Source of the DNA: Actinorhabdospora filicis
Lineage (GTDB): Bacteria; Actinomycetota; Actinomycetes; Mycobacteriales; Micromonosporaceae
Reading direction: 5' to 3'
Assembly: GCF_030269765.1 (NCBI RefSeq)
Contig: NZ_BSTX01000001.1
Location: forward strand, 1,185,370-1,249,369
Length of the DNA stretch: 64,000 bases
In this document: positions 1 through 7,830 of the stretch, piece by piece
Layout of the letters: the number at the start of each line of letters is the position of its first letter
Position numbering within the stretch: position 1 is the stretch's first letter
The notes under the pieces: model-generated
The model's database searches: none
Seen by the model: the letters and a program-made list of their open reading frames with translations, nothing else
What the model was told of the DNA's origin: nothing
Made by a program: the position numbers and the translations under genes

Positions 1-3000
1 CTCGATGCTGGTGGCGGTGACGGCCCTGGCCGCGACGGCCGCCTACACCAGCCGTAACCGGATCGCCTCTGAGCTGACCGGCGGGCTGACGGCGGCCTCG
101 CTGCTCGCGCTGGTGTCCTACGTGTCCGTCCGCGACCTCCCGGCGCTGACGCCACTGGTCCCCGCGGCCGCCGCGATCGCGATCCTCGTCGCCGCGCGCC
201 GGATGCCCGCCGTCCGCCGCACCGGCCCGCTGATCGTGGGCGCGGCGGGCGCCGGTGTCCTCGGCCTGCTCGCGCTGGCGGCGACAGTGATGCTGATCGT
301 GCGGGCGCTGGACCCGGCCACCGCCGGGCAGATGCCGGAGCGGCTGTGGCAGGGGCCGGTGATCCTGGCGCTGCTGGCGGCGGCCGAGTTCGCCGTCCCC
401 GCCCACCGCTGGCGCGGGCTGATCGCCGAGGTCACCGTCCCGCTGGTGCTGTTCGCGCTGCCCGGCGCGTTCGCGCTCGACCGGCGCTACACCGTCCCGG
501 CGCTGCTGGCGGCCGCCATCGCCGCCGCCTTCACCGTCCGGGCGCTGCCCCGCGACACCTCGCGCCTGGCCGCCTCGGGCGCCGCCGCGCTGTTCGCCCT
601 CGGCCTGGCCGTCCCCGACCGGCCCCTCCTCGCCGGAGCCTGCACGGCCCTCGTCCTGGCCGGTGCCGCGCTGGCGCTGTGGCGGCGCGAGCCGCTCGGC
701 CCGGCCGGACGCGCGGTCACCGTCGCCATGCTGCCCGCCGCGCTGGGCCTGTGGGCGGACCTGGCGGGCACGCCCGCCACGCACACCGGCGCGCTCGTGC
801 TGGGCGCGGCCGCCGCGCTGGCCGCCGTCGTCCCGCTGCTCGACCGGGCGATCGCGCCCACGGCCGCCGCCGCGCTCGGCCTGATCGGCGCGGCCACCAC
901 CGTCGCGGTCATCCTCCAGAACCGCGCCGAGATGTACGTGGCGGTGGCGTCGGTGACCGTCGCCATCGCCGTCCTCACCGGCGCGGCCGAGAAGGCCACC
1001 ACCGGCCTCGCCCGCGCCATCGGCTCGGCGAGCGCGGTCCTCGTCCTGCTGGCGGTGCTCACCACGTGGACGTACCGGGTCGCGCCCGGTTTCGAGACGC
1101 TGACCCCGGTGGTCGTGGCGGCGGTGATCGGCGGGCTGGTCATGCTGCTGCCGGTGGGCGCGCGCCGTGGACCGGCGTGGGGCGCGGCGCTCGCGGCCGG
1201 GGTGGCCGCGCTGGTCGCGGCGGGTGTCGCGCTGGTGGGGTCGGCGGCGGCGATCGCGGCGGGCCTGCCGGTGTGGGCGGGGACGCCGTCGGGGTGGCTC
1301 GCCGAGGTGGAGCGGTTCCGGTTCCTGGGATGGCAGCCGCCGGTAGTGCTGCTGATCGCCGGGGCGGCCGGTGCGCTGCTGTTGCGCGGTCCCCTCCGGC
1401 ATCACCTGCCGCTGCTGGCGCTGTCCGCCGCGACCCTGTCGGCACCCGTGGCGTGGCGGCTGGACTGGCCGGTCGCGCCGGTCCTGGCGATGACCGTGGC
1501 GGTGCTGCTGGCGGTCTCGGCCGCGCGCAAGGACCGTTTCGCACTCGCCCGCTACACCGCGGGCGCGGTCCTGGGCCTGTACGCGGCCGCCGGTGCGCTG
1601 CCCACGCCCACCGCGACGCTCATCGCGGGCGCGACGATCGCCGCCGCCGGGCTCCTCGTCGCCCTGCTGGCCGCCCGGCGCCAGGAGATCGCCGCCGGGC
1701 TGTCCACCACCGCCGCGCTGCTGGTACTGCCCGGCATGGCCGTCGCGGCGGTCGCCACCTTCGTCCCCGGCGCCCCTGCACGCACGTCCCTCATCGCCGC
1801 GACCGGCGCCGCCGCGCTGGGGCTGCTGATCACCGGGCTGCTGCGCGTCACCGCGTCGGCGAACCTGCCGTACGCGACGGTCGCGGTGCCGTTCGGCGCG
1901 GCCATCGTCGCCTTCGCCTCCCTGCCCACGACCGAGCCGACCCGCCTGTACGCGGCCGTCGCCGGGCTCATCGGCCTCGGCTCGGCCCTGCTCCAGCTAC
2001 CCGACCGCCCGCTCGCGCGCGCCCGGGCCGCGCTCGCCGCGCCCACCCTCACCCTGGCCGCCGCGGTGTCCCTGCCGGCGGCGATCGCGCCGGTCACCTA
2101 CCCGTACGACTGGCTGCGGGACGTGTGGGGACGCGTGCCCACCTCCACCGCCGACGGCCTGGCGCCCCGCCCGCCGAGCGGCGTCGGCAGCGCGCTGGAC
2201 GTCGCGGTCCTCGCCGCCGTCGCCATCGCCGCGTGCCTCGCCGTCCTCGGCCTGGCCCCCAGACGGTGGACGGTCCCCACCGCGATCGGCGGTGGCGGCG
2301 TCGTCCTGCTCGCCGCACCGGTCGCCCTCGACCTCCCCTGGCCCATTGGCCCGCTCACCGCGCTGGCCATCGCGCTCGCCGCCGCCCTGGCCGCCGCCCT
2401 CGGCCGACCCGGCCCGCCCGCCGTGACGTGCCTGGTCATCGCCGCCGTGACCGGCGCGCCCGCGCTCGCCTGGTCCCTGGCGGCGAAACCGACGACCCTC
2501 ATCGCCGCCGGCGCGCTCGTGGCGGCCGGCGCGCTCATCGCCGTCCGCGGCGGACCCGGACGCCGCGAGGCCGGACTCGTCGTCGGCGGCCTCGCGCTCA
2601 CCGCCACCGCCTGCGCGGCGGGACTCGCCGCCGGGCTGCCCCGCGAACAGGTCGCCATCGGCGTCCTCGCCGCCGCCGTCGCGCAGCTGGCCGTGGCCGC
2701 GCTGCTGCGGCCCCGCGCCGAGTACCTCCCGATGGAGGTCGCCGCCCACCTCGGACTGCTGCCCGCCATCGGCTTCGCCGCGGCCGGACCCCGCCCACTC
2801 GCCATCGTCATCGCCGTCTACGGCGCCGCCCTCGGCCTCTACGCCCTGCGCGCCGGACGCGTGTACGCACTGGTCGCCGCACTCGCCGAACTCATCGCCT
2901 ACTGGCTGCTGCTGGCCGCCGCCGACGTCGGCACCGCCGAGGCCTACACGCTGCCGGTGGCGGCGATCGCGCTGGCCGCCGGCGTCCTGGAGTTCCGCCG

Positions 3001-3358
3001 CCGCCCCGGGCTGCGCAGCTGGGTCGCCTTCGCGCCCGGCCTGCTCGCCGCTTTCCTGCCGACGCTCGCGCCGGTCCTGGTCGGCCACGGCGAGCCGTGG
3101 CGGCGGCTGGCGCTGGGCGCGGCGGCGCTGCTGGTCCTGCTGCTGGGCGCGGCCCGCCGCCTCCAGGCGCCCACCGTGCTCGGCGCGATCGTGCTGCTCG
3201 CCGTCACCGTCCACGAAATGGCGCTGCTGTGGACGCTGGTGCCCGCCTGGCTGCCCATCGCCGTGGCCGCCGTGCTGCTCCTGGTCACCGGCGCGACCTT
3301 CGAGCAGCGCCGCCGCGACTTCCACCGCCTGAAGAACGCCGTCGGGGGGATGCGCTAG
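1..3358 (+). CDS. Giant multi-pass membrane protein, 5'-truncated by window edge
   Basis: At least 1117 residues, almost entirely alternating Ala/Leu/Val/Gly-rich hydrophobic stretches with short Arg/Pro turns, consistent with dozens of transmembrane helices. The open frame runs to the window edge, and the ATG at position 5 has no visible ribosome site, so the true start is probably upstream. There is no ATPase, transporter or glycosyltransferase signature. The soluble C-terminus (EQRRRDFHRLKNAVGGMR) is short and basic. Very large poly-TM proteins of this kind in actinomycetes are often annotated as SCO7613 C-terminal domain-containing membrane proteins; that assignment is a family-level guess from composition. 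It converges with the acetyltransferase remnant, the 3' ends overlapping by 4 bp. Function unknown. Confidence 0.75.
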   Translation, partial: SMLVAVTALAATAAYTSRNRIASELTGGLTAASLLALVSYVSVRDLPALTPLVPAAAAIAILVAARRMPAVRRTGPLIVGAAGAGVLGLLALAATVMLIVRALDPATAGQMPERLWQGPVILALLAAAEFAVPAHRWRGLIAEVTVPLVLFALPGAFALDRRYTVPALLAAAIAAAFTVRALPRDTSRLAASGAAALFALGLAVPDRPLLAGACTALVLAGAALALWRREPLGPAGRAVTVAMLPAALGLWADLAGTPATHTGALVLGAAAALAAVVPLLDRAIAPTAAAALGLIGAATTVAVILQNRAEMYVAVASVTVAIAVLTGAAEKATTGLARAIGSASAVLVLLAVLTTWTYRVAPGFETLTPVVVAAVIGGLVMLLPVGARRGPAWGAALAAGVAALVAAGVALVGSAAAIAAGLPVWAGTPSGWLAEVERFRFLGWQPPVVLLIAGAAGALLLRGPLRHHLPLLALSAATLSAPVAWRLDWPVAPVLAMTVAVLLAVSAARKDRFALARYTAGAVLGLYAAAGALPTPTATLIAGATIAAAGLLVALLAARRQEIAAGLSTTAALLVLPGMAVAAVATFVPGAPARTSLIAATGAAALGLLITGLLRVTASANLPYATVAVPFGAAIVAFASLPTTEPTRLYAAVAGLIGLGSALLQLPDRPLARARAALAAPTLTLAAAVSLPAAIAPVTYPYDWLRDVWGRVPTSTADGLAPRPPSGVGSALDVAVLAAVAIAACLAVLGLAPRRWTVPTAIGGGGVVLLAAPVALDLPWPIGPLTALAIALAAALAAALGRPGPPAVTCLVIAAVTGAPALAWSLAAKPTTLIAAGALVAAGALIAVRGGPGRREAGLVVGGLALTATACAAGLAAGLPREQVAIGVLAAAVAQLAVAALLRPRAEYLPMEVAAHLGLLPAIGFAAAGPRPLAIVIAVYGAALGLYALRAGRVYALVAALAELIAYWLLLAAADVGTAEAYTLPVAAIALAAGVLEFRRRPGLRSWVAFAPGLLAAFLPTLAPVLVGHGEPWRRLALGAAALLVLLLGAARRLQAPTVLGAIVLLAVTVHEMALLWTLVPAWLPIAVAAVLLLVTGATFEQRRRDFHRLKNAVGGMR

Positions 3359-4277
3359 AGCGCCAGCTGCCGGTTCTGCGTCCTGCGCGCCACCGTGAAC
3401 CCGACCGCGGCGTTCACCCGCAGCATCGGCGCGTTATCGGCGGCGGTGGTCGTACGGACCCCCTCCACACCCGGATACCGCCCGGCCAGCCACGCCAGGT
3501 TCGCCACCTTCATCACCACGCCCAGACCCAGGCCACGATGCGCGCCGAGCACGGCGGTGTCCTGCTGGACGGCCTGCCCGGCACCGTCCAGGCCCACCTC
3601 CAGCTCGGTCAGGCCCGCCACCTCACCCGACGCGGCATGCACCGCGACGATGATGTGCCCGAGCAGCCCACGCGCCGCCTGACCCGCCTCACGCTCCCGC
3701 ACCCGCTCCGGCGTCCACTCCGGGATCTGCACGGCCAGATCACCCAGCGGGACATCGGCGATCGCCGAACGCGCCCGCGCGAAGGACGCCAGCCGCGCCT
3801 CCGGCGTCGCCGTCCAGCCCTCCAGCCCTCCAGCACGTAACCATCGGGCACCGCCACCGGCTCCACCGGCACCGCCATGTCCCGCACCAGCCGCACCGTC
3901 CGCTGCGCCACGCTGAAACCCAGCGCGTCGGCCCACGGGCGTCCCGGACCGTCCTCGTCCACACCCTCGATCATCAGCACCGAACGGCCACCGGCCAGCC
4001 CGGCCAGCTCCCGCAACACCGCAGACCCGTGCCCACGCCGCCGGAACGCCGCGTCCACCGCGACAGTCGCGAACGCCAGATGCGTATTGTCCGAATCGCG
4101 CATCAACAGCTCACCGGCGGCCACCACACGGCCACCATCACGAACCACGACCCGCTCGAACCGCCGCGCCGCATTATCGGCCAGCGTCGCCCGCTTCAGC
4201 ACCGACTCACGCGACACCGGATCCGGCGAACACCCCACCATCACATCGACATAACCGTCGAGATCCTCGGGCCTCAT
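3355..4277 (-). pseudogene. Double-GNAT N-acetyltransferase, split by an 8-bp tandem duplication
   Basis: Two reading frames together make one roughly 305-aa protein. The N-terminal half (from 4277) has an acetyl-CoA loop-like VAVDAAFRRRGHGSAVLREL. The C-terminal half (to 3355) has a second GNAT fold (AHRGLGLGVVMKVANL, DNAPMLRVNAAVGF). The halves are in different frames. The switch lies in a tandem repeat of TCCAGCCC on the + strand at 3813-3834 (2.75 copies); deleting one 8-bp unit joins LEGW directly to TATPEARL and restores a continuous tandem-GNAT protein like MshD-type acyltransferases. As written, the gene gives a product truncated after the first domain. The upstream Nudix gene overlaps its start by 4 bp (ATGA), so they were an operon. 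It may be a true pseudogene, slippage-based phase variation, or an assembly error. Confidence 0.8.
3813..3834. repeat. 8-bp tandem repeat causing a frameshift
   Basis: TCCAGCCC occurs twice, followed by a partial third copy (TCCAGC). It sits exactly where the acetyltransferase reading frame shifts, and the 8-bp unit is not a multiple of three. Confidence 0.85.
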
Positions 4278-4684
4278 GCCAGCAACCTCCGCAACTCAGC
4301 GACGATCGGAGCATCGGCGGGCAACCACGGAACCGAATCCAGCTCGTGCACCGCCAGCCACCGCAACTCGGTGTGCTCCCGCGCCTGAGGCGTCCCCTCA
4401 CGCAGCGTCGCCAGCCACACCTTCAGCGTGGCCCGCCCACCCGCCATGATCACGTCACCGCCGACGCGCTCGCCGACCTCGATGCTCACGCCGAGCTCCT
4501 CGTCGCACTCCCTGACCAGGGCGTCCACCTCGGATTCACCGGGTTCGACCTTGCCGCCGGGGAACTCCCAGCGCCCCGCCGCGGCCGGCGGATCGGAACG
4601 CGCGCCCGCCAGCACACGCTTACCGGAGATGATCGCGGCGCCCACGATGACCTTTTGTGTCGTCACGGCGCTCAACAGTGCCAC
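4274..4684 (-). CDS. MutT-like Nudix hydrolase
   Basis: 136 residues with a complete Nudix box: GGKVEPGE, then REC-EELGV, matching G-x5-E-x7-REUxEExGU at about residues 43-66. Nudix hydrolases of this size cleave nucleoside diphosphate derivatives. The (d)GTP-cleaning MutT/8-oxo-dGTP subfamily is the best fit because of the short length and the preceding WEFPGG motif, typical of MutT proteins. The substrate is inferred. The start is GTG at 4684; a second in-frame GTG six codons later is a plausible alternative. Its stop codon overlaps the start of the acetyltransferase remnant by 4 bp, implying translational coupling. Confidence 0.88.
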   Translation of the reverse strand: MALLSAVTTQKVIVGAAIISGKRVLAGARSDPPAAAGRWEFPGGKVEPGESEVDALVRECDEELGVSIEVGERVGGDVIMAGGRATLKVWLATLREGTPQAREHTELRWLAVHELDSVPWLPADAPIVAELRRLLA

Positions 4685-4945
4685 AAGATCTTCCGTTGAT
4701 CACCGTCCGAGGTCGCCCACCGCTCCACCGCCCGGCCGGAGAGGCATCGTCCTTCCGGTCAGTACTTGGTGTCGGACGCCACTGGGCGCGATACAGGACG
4801 ACCGCCCAATCACGAACAGCCGGATATGGCCGAATTGCCCGCGTAGACACCGGCCTCGCTTGCGGCAAGACTCTAGGCACCGATGGTTAAGGCGCGACGG
4901 CGGTTCGGACACAACCCGATGAAGGCCACCGCCGCGGAGGTGCCC

Positions 4946-5299
4946 ATGACACTAGGTGAACAGTTGCTCAAAGACGCGCTACGCCAACTGTCCGGCTGGA
5001 CCGGCGACACGACCGGCATAAGCCGGACCCTGCCGATCGACGACAGCCAGCACGCCGAGATGACCGAACGCATCAAGGTGTACGCCGACACACTCGAACT
5101 GCGCCCCTTCGTCCGCCGCCACGACGGCGCCACCACGGTCTCCGTACGCAACCCCGACGGCGTCTCCGCCAACGACATCGCCTTCGCCGCGCGAGTCGAG
5201 GACGCCTACCGCTCCATCGCGCACATCACCGACATCGAACCGGCCCGCTCCACCTGGAGCCTCGCCGGCTGGTGGAAGCGCCGCACCACCACCACCTGA
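4946..5299 (+). CDS. Pterin-4a-carbinolamine dehydratase-like protein with degenerate active site
   Basis: 117 residues from ATG 4946, chosen because GGAGG lies 5 nt upstream; longer in-frame starts lack such a site. The layout follows pterin carbinolamine dehydratase (PCD/DCoH): LSGWTGD..GISRTLP strand, a helix ending YADTLELRPF, then RHDGATTVSVRNPDGVSANDIAFAARV, equivalent to the PCD segment with T-H-D-x-GGLT-x-D-x-LA. The catalytic His-His-Pro of PCD is replaced by about L-R-P (residues 52-54), so dehydratase activity is doubtful and the protein may be a structural or regulatory relative. Members of this kind occur in actinomycetes without a biopterin pathway; role unknown. Confidence 0.6.
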   Translation: MTLGEQLLKDALRQLSGWTGDTTGISRTLPIDDSQHAEMTERIKVYADTLELRPFVRRHDGATTVSVRNPDGVSANDIAFAARVEDAYRSIAHITDIEPARSTWSLAGWWKRRTTTT

Positions 5300-5325
5300 C
5301 GCAGCCGCCCGCTATCGTCGCCCCC

Positions 5326-6066
5326 ATGATCCCCACCCCCGGCGACGGCCTGGTCTTCCACGGTCCCCTCTCCGAAGCACGCGCCGCCTCACTCATCACC
5401 CGCCTCACCGCCGAACCCCGGCCCCGCACCATCCTCGACCTCGGCTGCGGCCGGGGCGAGCTCATGCTGCGGCTCCTGTCCGCCCTCCCCGACGCCACCG
5501 GTACCGGCGTCGACCTGCACGCGCCCGACCTCGCCGCGGGCGCCGCCACGGCGTCCGCGCGAGGACTCGGCGACCGCGTCCGCTTCCTGGAGGAGTCGGC
5601 GACCAACACCGAGCACGGCCCCGCCGACCTCGTCCTCTGCCTCGGCTCCAGCCACGCCCTCACCGACCTGGAACCCCCGGCCCACACCGCCGCCGCCCTC
5701 GTCGCCCTGCGCGCCCTCGTCAACCCCGGCGGACGCGTCCTGCTCGGCGAAAGCCACTGGACCCGCACCCCCACCCTCGACGAGCTCGCCCACATGTGGC
5801 CCGACGCCTCCGCGAGCGAACACGGATACCTCGCCGACCTCACCGACGCCGCCGTCGCAGCGGGCTTCCGCGTGCAGTGGGTGGAGACGGCGACATTGGA
5901 CGAATGGGACGCCTTCGAGTCGGCGTACCTGGCGGCGTGCGAGGTGTGGCTGGCGTCGAACGAGGACGAGAAGCTGCGCGAGCGGGTGACGACCCAGCGC
6001 TCGCGGTACCTGCGGGGGTACCGAGGGGTGATGGGGCAGGCTTACTTGACGTTGGTGGCGGGTTGA
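5326..6066 (+). CDS. Class I SAM-dependent methyltransferase
   Basis: 246 residues. Motif I (ILDLGCGRGELMLRLL, about residues 32-47) binds S-adenosylmethionine. GVDLHAPDL supplies the acidic ribose-binding residue, and PADLVLCLGSSHAL is motif II/post-II of the Methyltransf_25/31 type. The substrate cannot be told. The start is ATG 5326, preceded by TATCGT and 7 nt, a leaderless arrangement; an in-frame upstream ATG at 5272 would overlap the previous gene. The C-terminal part (WDAFESAYLAACEVWLASN) resembles small-molecule methyltransferases of actinomycetes that contain a substrate-lid helix. Confidence 0.85.
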   Translation: MIPTPGDGLVFHGPLSEARAASLITRLTAEPRPRTILDLGCGRGELMLRLLSALPDATGTGVDLHAPDLAAGAATASARGLGDRVRFLEESATNTEHGPADLVLCLGSSHALTDLEPPAHTAAALVALRALVNPGGRVLLGESHWTRTPTLDELAHMWPDASASEHGYLADLTDAAVAAGFRVQWVETATLDEWDAFESAYLAACEVWLASNEDEKLRERVTTQRSRYLRGYRGVMGQAYLTLVAG

Positions 6067-6369
6067 GGTCGTGAGGGCTTGAGCGGGCCTTCTCGGCCGT
6101 GTCGGGACGTGTGAAGCTTGCGGCCGTTCGGGGTGGGGCTGTTCCTGAGCTGCCCCGGTATGGCTTGAGGCCGTAGTGCTCGGGCTGGCGTCTGGGCTGC
6201 CGCGCATCCAGGTCGCAGGGCGACCCGGATGCTTGCCACTGAAGTGCCTTGTACCCCGGCGTGTGCGAACCACGGCCCGAACCCCCGCCTTCGTGTTTGA
6301 AGCCGGGTTTTAAGAGCTCGCCCTTCACGACCGGCCGGGGCAACGGTGAAAGAGCAGATCTCTCCATCC

Positions 6370-6389
6370 CTTTAGTCGTCGAACTAAAG
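6370..6389. repeat. 7-bp AT-rich hairpin
   Basis: CTTTAGT, loop CGTCGA, ACTAAAG. It is unusually AT-rich for this genome and sits inside the gene-free stretch. Confidence 0.6.
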
Positions 6390-6491
6390 ACCATGACGGT
6401 CACCGCAACCACAAGCCGAGCCGCAAGCCCTTCGGCCAGCGTCCGACTCGGCTCTAGGGGCAGCAACGCCGGGTACGGAAACCGAGGGCAA

Positions 6492-6519
6492 GTGTTCCGG
6501 CCGGCCACGGCCGGAACAC
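6492..6519. repeat. Perfect 11-bp inverted repeat
   Basis: GTGTTCCGGCC, loop GGCCAC, then GGCCGGAACAC. There is no T-run on either side, so it is not a typical intrinsic terminator. It lies about 100 bp from the 3' end of the LysR-domain gene. Confidence 0.75.
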
Positions 6520-6623
6520 GCGGCAGCTCGACCACCTGGGTGACCACGACGGCGAGTGCGACCCATTACGGCCTCTCCCGCTGACCCACTCGCCGCAGGA
6601 CGAACCCCGCACGATCCCCCGGC

Positions 6624-7418
6624 CTACCTCCGCTTGCGAGGCTTGGCCACCGCCTTCTTCGCGACCGGCTTCCCGCCCTGCCGCGCCTTCCCGGCCTGTC
6701 CCTTGCCGCCCTGAGCCTTACCGCCCTGGGTCTTGCCGCCGCCCTGCCCCTTCGCCCCCTGGGCCTTCGCGGCGGTCTTCGTCGCGCTCTTGGCCGGCTG
6801 CTGCGACTGCTCCCCCGCGCCCCTCCCCCGCGAGCTGTTCGCCGTCCGTCCCCGCACGATCCCGATGAGCTCCTCCATCAGCTCACCCGTCTCCCCCTCC
6901 GGCCAGGCCAGCGCGACGCCCGCCTGGACGGCGTCGGTCACCGGCCGGTACCGCACTTCGGGCCGGTGGTGGAAGCGCGCGACCGACTGGGGTACCACGA
7001 GCACGCCGATCCCGGCTTCGACGAGGTCGACGGCGTCCGCCGTGGTCGCCGGGCGTTCGACGGCGGCCTTGCCGGGCGGGGTGGCGTCCCAGGGCAGTGT
7101 GTCGTCGAGGGGGTGGAAGACGATCTCGTCATCGAGGTCGGCGCAGGTGAGTTCTTCGACGGCGGTGACGACGTGCCCTTTGGGCACCATCACGACCGTC
7201 ACCTCGGTGTACAGGGGGATGGCGTTGAGGCCGGTCTTGTCGAGGGGGGCGCGGACGAGTCCGGCGTGGACGTCGCCGCGCTTGACGGCGTCCAGGGCCT
7301 CGGCGGCCTCCATGGCGATCAGTTCGAGGGGGACGTCGGGGAGCCGTGTCTCCCACACCCTCGCCCACTTCGCCGGTGTGGCTCCTGGCACGTACGCGAG
7401 GCGGAAGGTGTCTGTCAC
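6624..7418 (-). CDS. LysR-type substrate-binding domain protein without HTH, lysine-rich tail
   Basis: 264 residues. Residues 1-190 form a LysR/periplasmic type-2 ligand-binding fold (FRLAYVPGATPAKWARVW, GDVHAGLVRAPLD, LVEAGIGVLVVPQSVA). The DNA-binding helix-turn-helix that normally precedes it is absent: the start GTG 7418 is fixed by TAGCCT located 6 nt upstream (leaderless). Residues from about 205 are a low-complexity basic tail of K/G/Q/A repeats ending KPRKRR, which could bind nucleic acid or be a disordered tether. It is divergently transcribed from the DUF5997 gene, 37 bp away, a pairing seen in several actinomycetes. It may act as a ligand sensor; function not known. Confidence 0.8.
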   Translation of the reverse strand: MTDTFRLAYVPGATPAKWARVWETRLPDVPLELIAMEAAEALDAVKRGDVHAGLVRAPLDKTGLNAIPLYTEVTVVMVPKGHVVTAVEELTCADLDDEIVFHPLDDTLPWDATPPGKAAVERPATTADAVDLVEAGIGVLVVPQSVARFHHRPEVRYRPVTDAVQAGVALAWPEGETGELMEELIGIVRGRTANSSRGRGAGEQSQQPAKSATKTAAKAQGAKGQGGGKTQGGKAQGGKGQAGKARQGGKPVAKKAVAKPRKRR

Positions 7419-7424
7419 CGGCTC

Positions 7425-7449
7425 AGGCTATCTCCGCGCTGGTTAGGGT
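7425..7449. promoter_or_regulatory. Back-to-back leaderless promoters
   Basis: On the minus strand TAGCCT (7430-7425) is 6 nt before the GTG at 7418. On the plus strand TAGGGT (7444-7449) is 6 nt before the ATG at 7456. With -10 boxes this close, both transcripts should begin at or next to the start codon. Confidence 0.65.
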
Positions 7450-7455
7450 GTTCCC

Positions 7456-7824
7456 ATGACGTCGCACAAGACCGCCCAGACCATGAAGCCCGCCACGGCG
7501 GCGAAGAAGCTGGAGATCTACCTGGAGGCCACGCCCGCCGAGTTCCGCGAAGGCGTGGTCTCCCGCGACGAACTGAACGCCCTGCAAGCGGACCCGCCGG
7601 CCTGGCTGCGCGACCTCCGCCGCGACGGCCCGCACCCCCGCTCCGTCGTCGCCGCCCGGCTGGGCGTGTCCATCGCGGGCCTCGCCCGTGGCGGTGTGAC
7701 CGAGGCCCTGACGACCGACCAGATCGACGCCATCAAGGCCGACAACCCGCAGTGGCTGATCCGCGAGCGCGAGACGCAGGCGAAGGTGCGCGCGGAGGAG
7801 AAGCGGCTGCGGCACCGCGACTAG
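7456..7824 (+). CDS. DUF5997 family protein
   Basis: 122 residues beginning MTSHKTAQTMKPATAAKKL and containing the segment LGVSIAGLARGGVTEALT, features of the DUF5997 family that I recognise from actinomycetes. No catalytic motif is visible; the protein is soluble, helical and charged at the C-terminus. The RLGVSIAGLARGG stretch resembles a short helix-turn-helix but this is only an impression. It is leaderless (TAGGGT, 6 nt, ATG). Its divergent neighbour is the HTH-less LysR-domain protein, and the two may be functionally linked. Function unknown. Confidence 0.8.
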   Translation: MTSHKTAQTMKPATAAKKLEIYLEATPAEFREGVVSRDELNALQADPPAWLRDLRRDGPHPRSVVAARLGVSIAGLARGGVTEALTTDQIDAIKADNPQWLIRERETQAKVRAEEKRLRHRD

Positions 7825-7830
7825 CCCGCT

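Larger units (their letters stand above)
6067..6620. other. Gene-free stretch rich in inverted repeats
   Basis: About 550 bp without a convincing gene: open frames here have no domain, no ribosome site and uneven composition. The GC content is lower than around it in places (for example near 6295-6320). It contains a perfect 11-bp hairpin at 6492-6519, a 7-bp hairpin at 6370-6389 and an AGCCGAG/CTCGGCT pair at 6414-6453. It may be a structured RNA or the decayed end of a mobile element; neither is proven. Confidence 0.45.

Noticed and set aside
346..3840. A long + strand frame (over 1100 codons) overlapping the giant membrane protein
   Set aside because: Arg/Pro/Gly-only composition, no domain, fully explained as the out-of-phase shadow of a GC-rich real gene.
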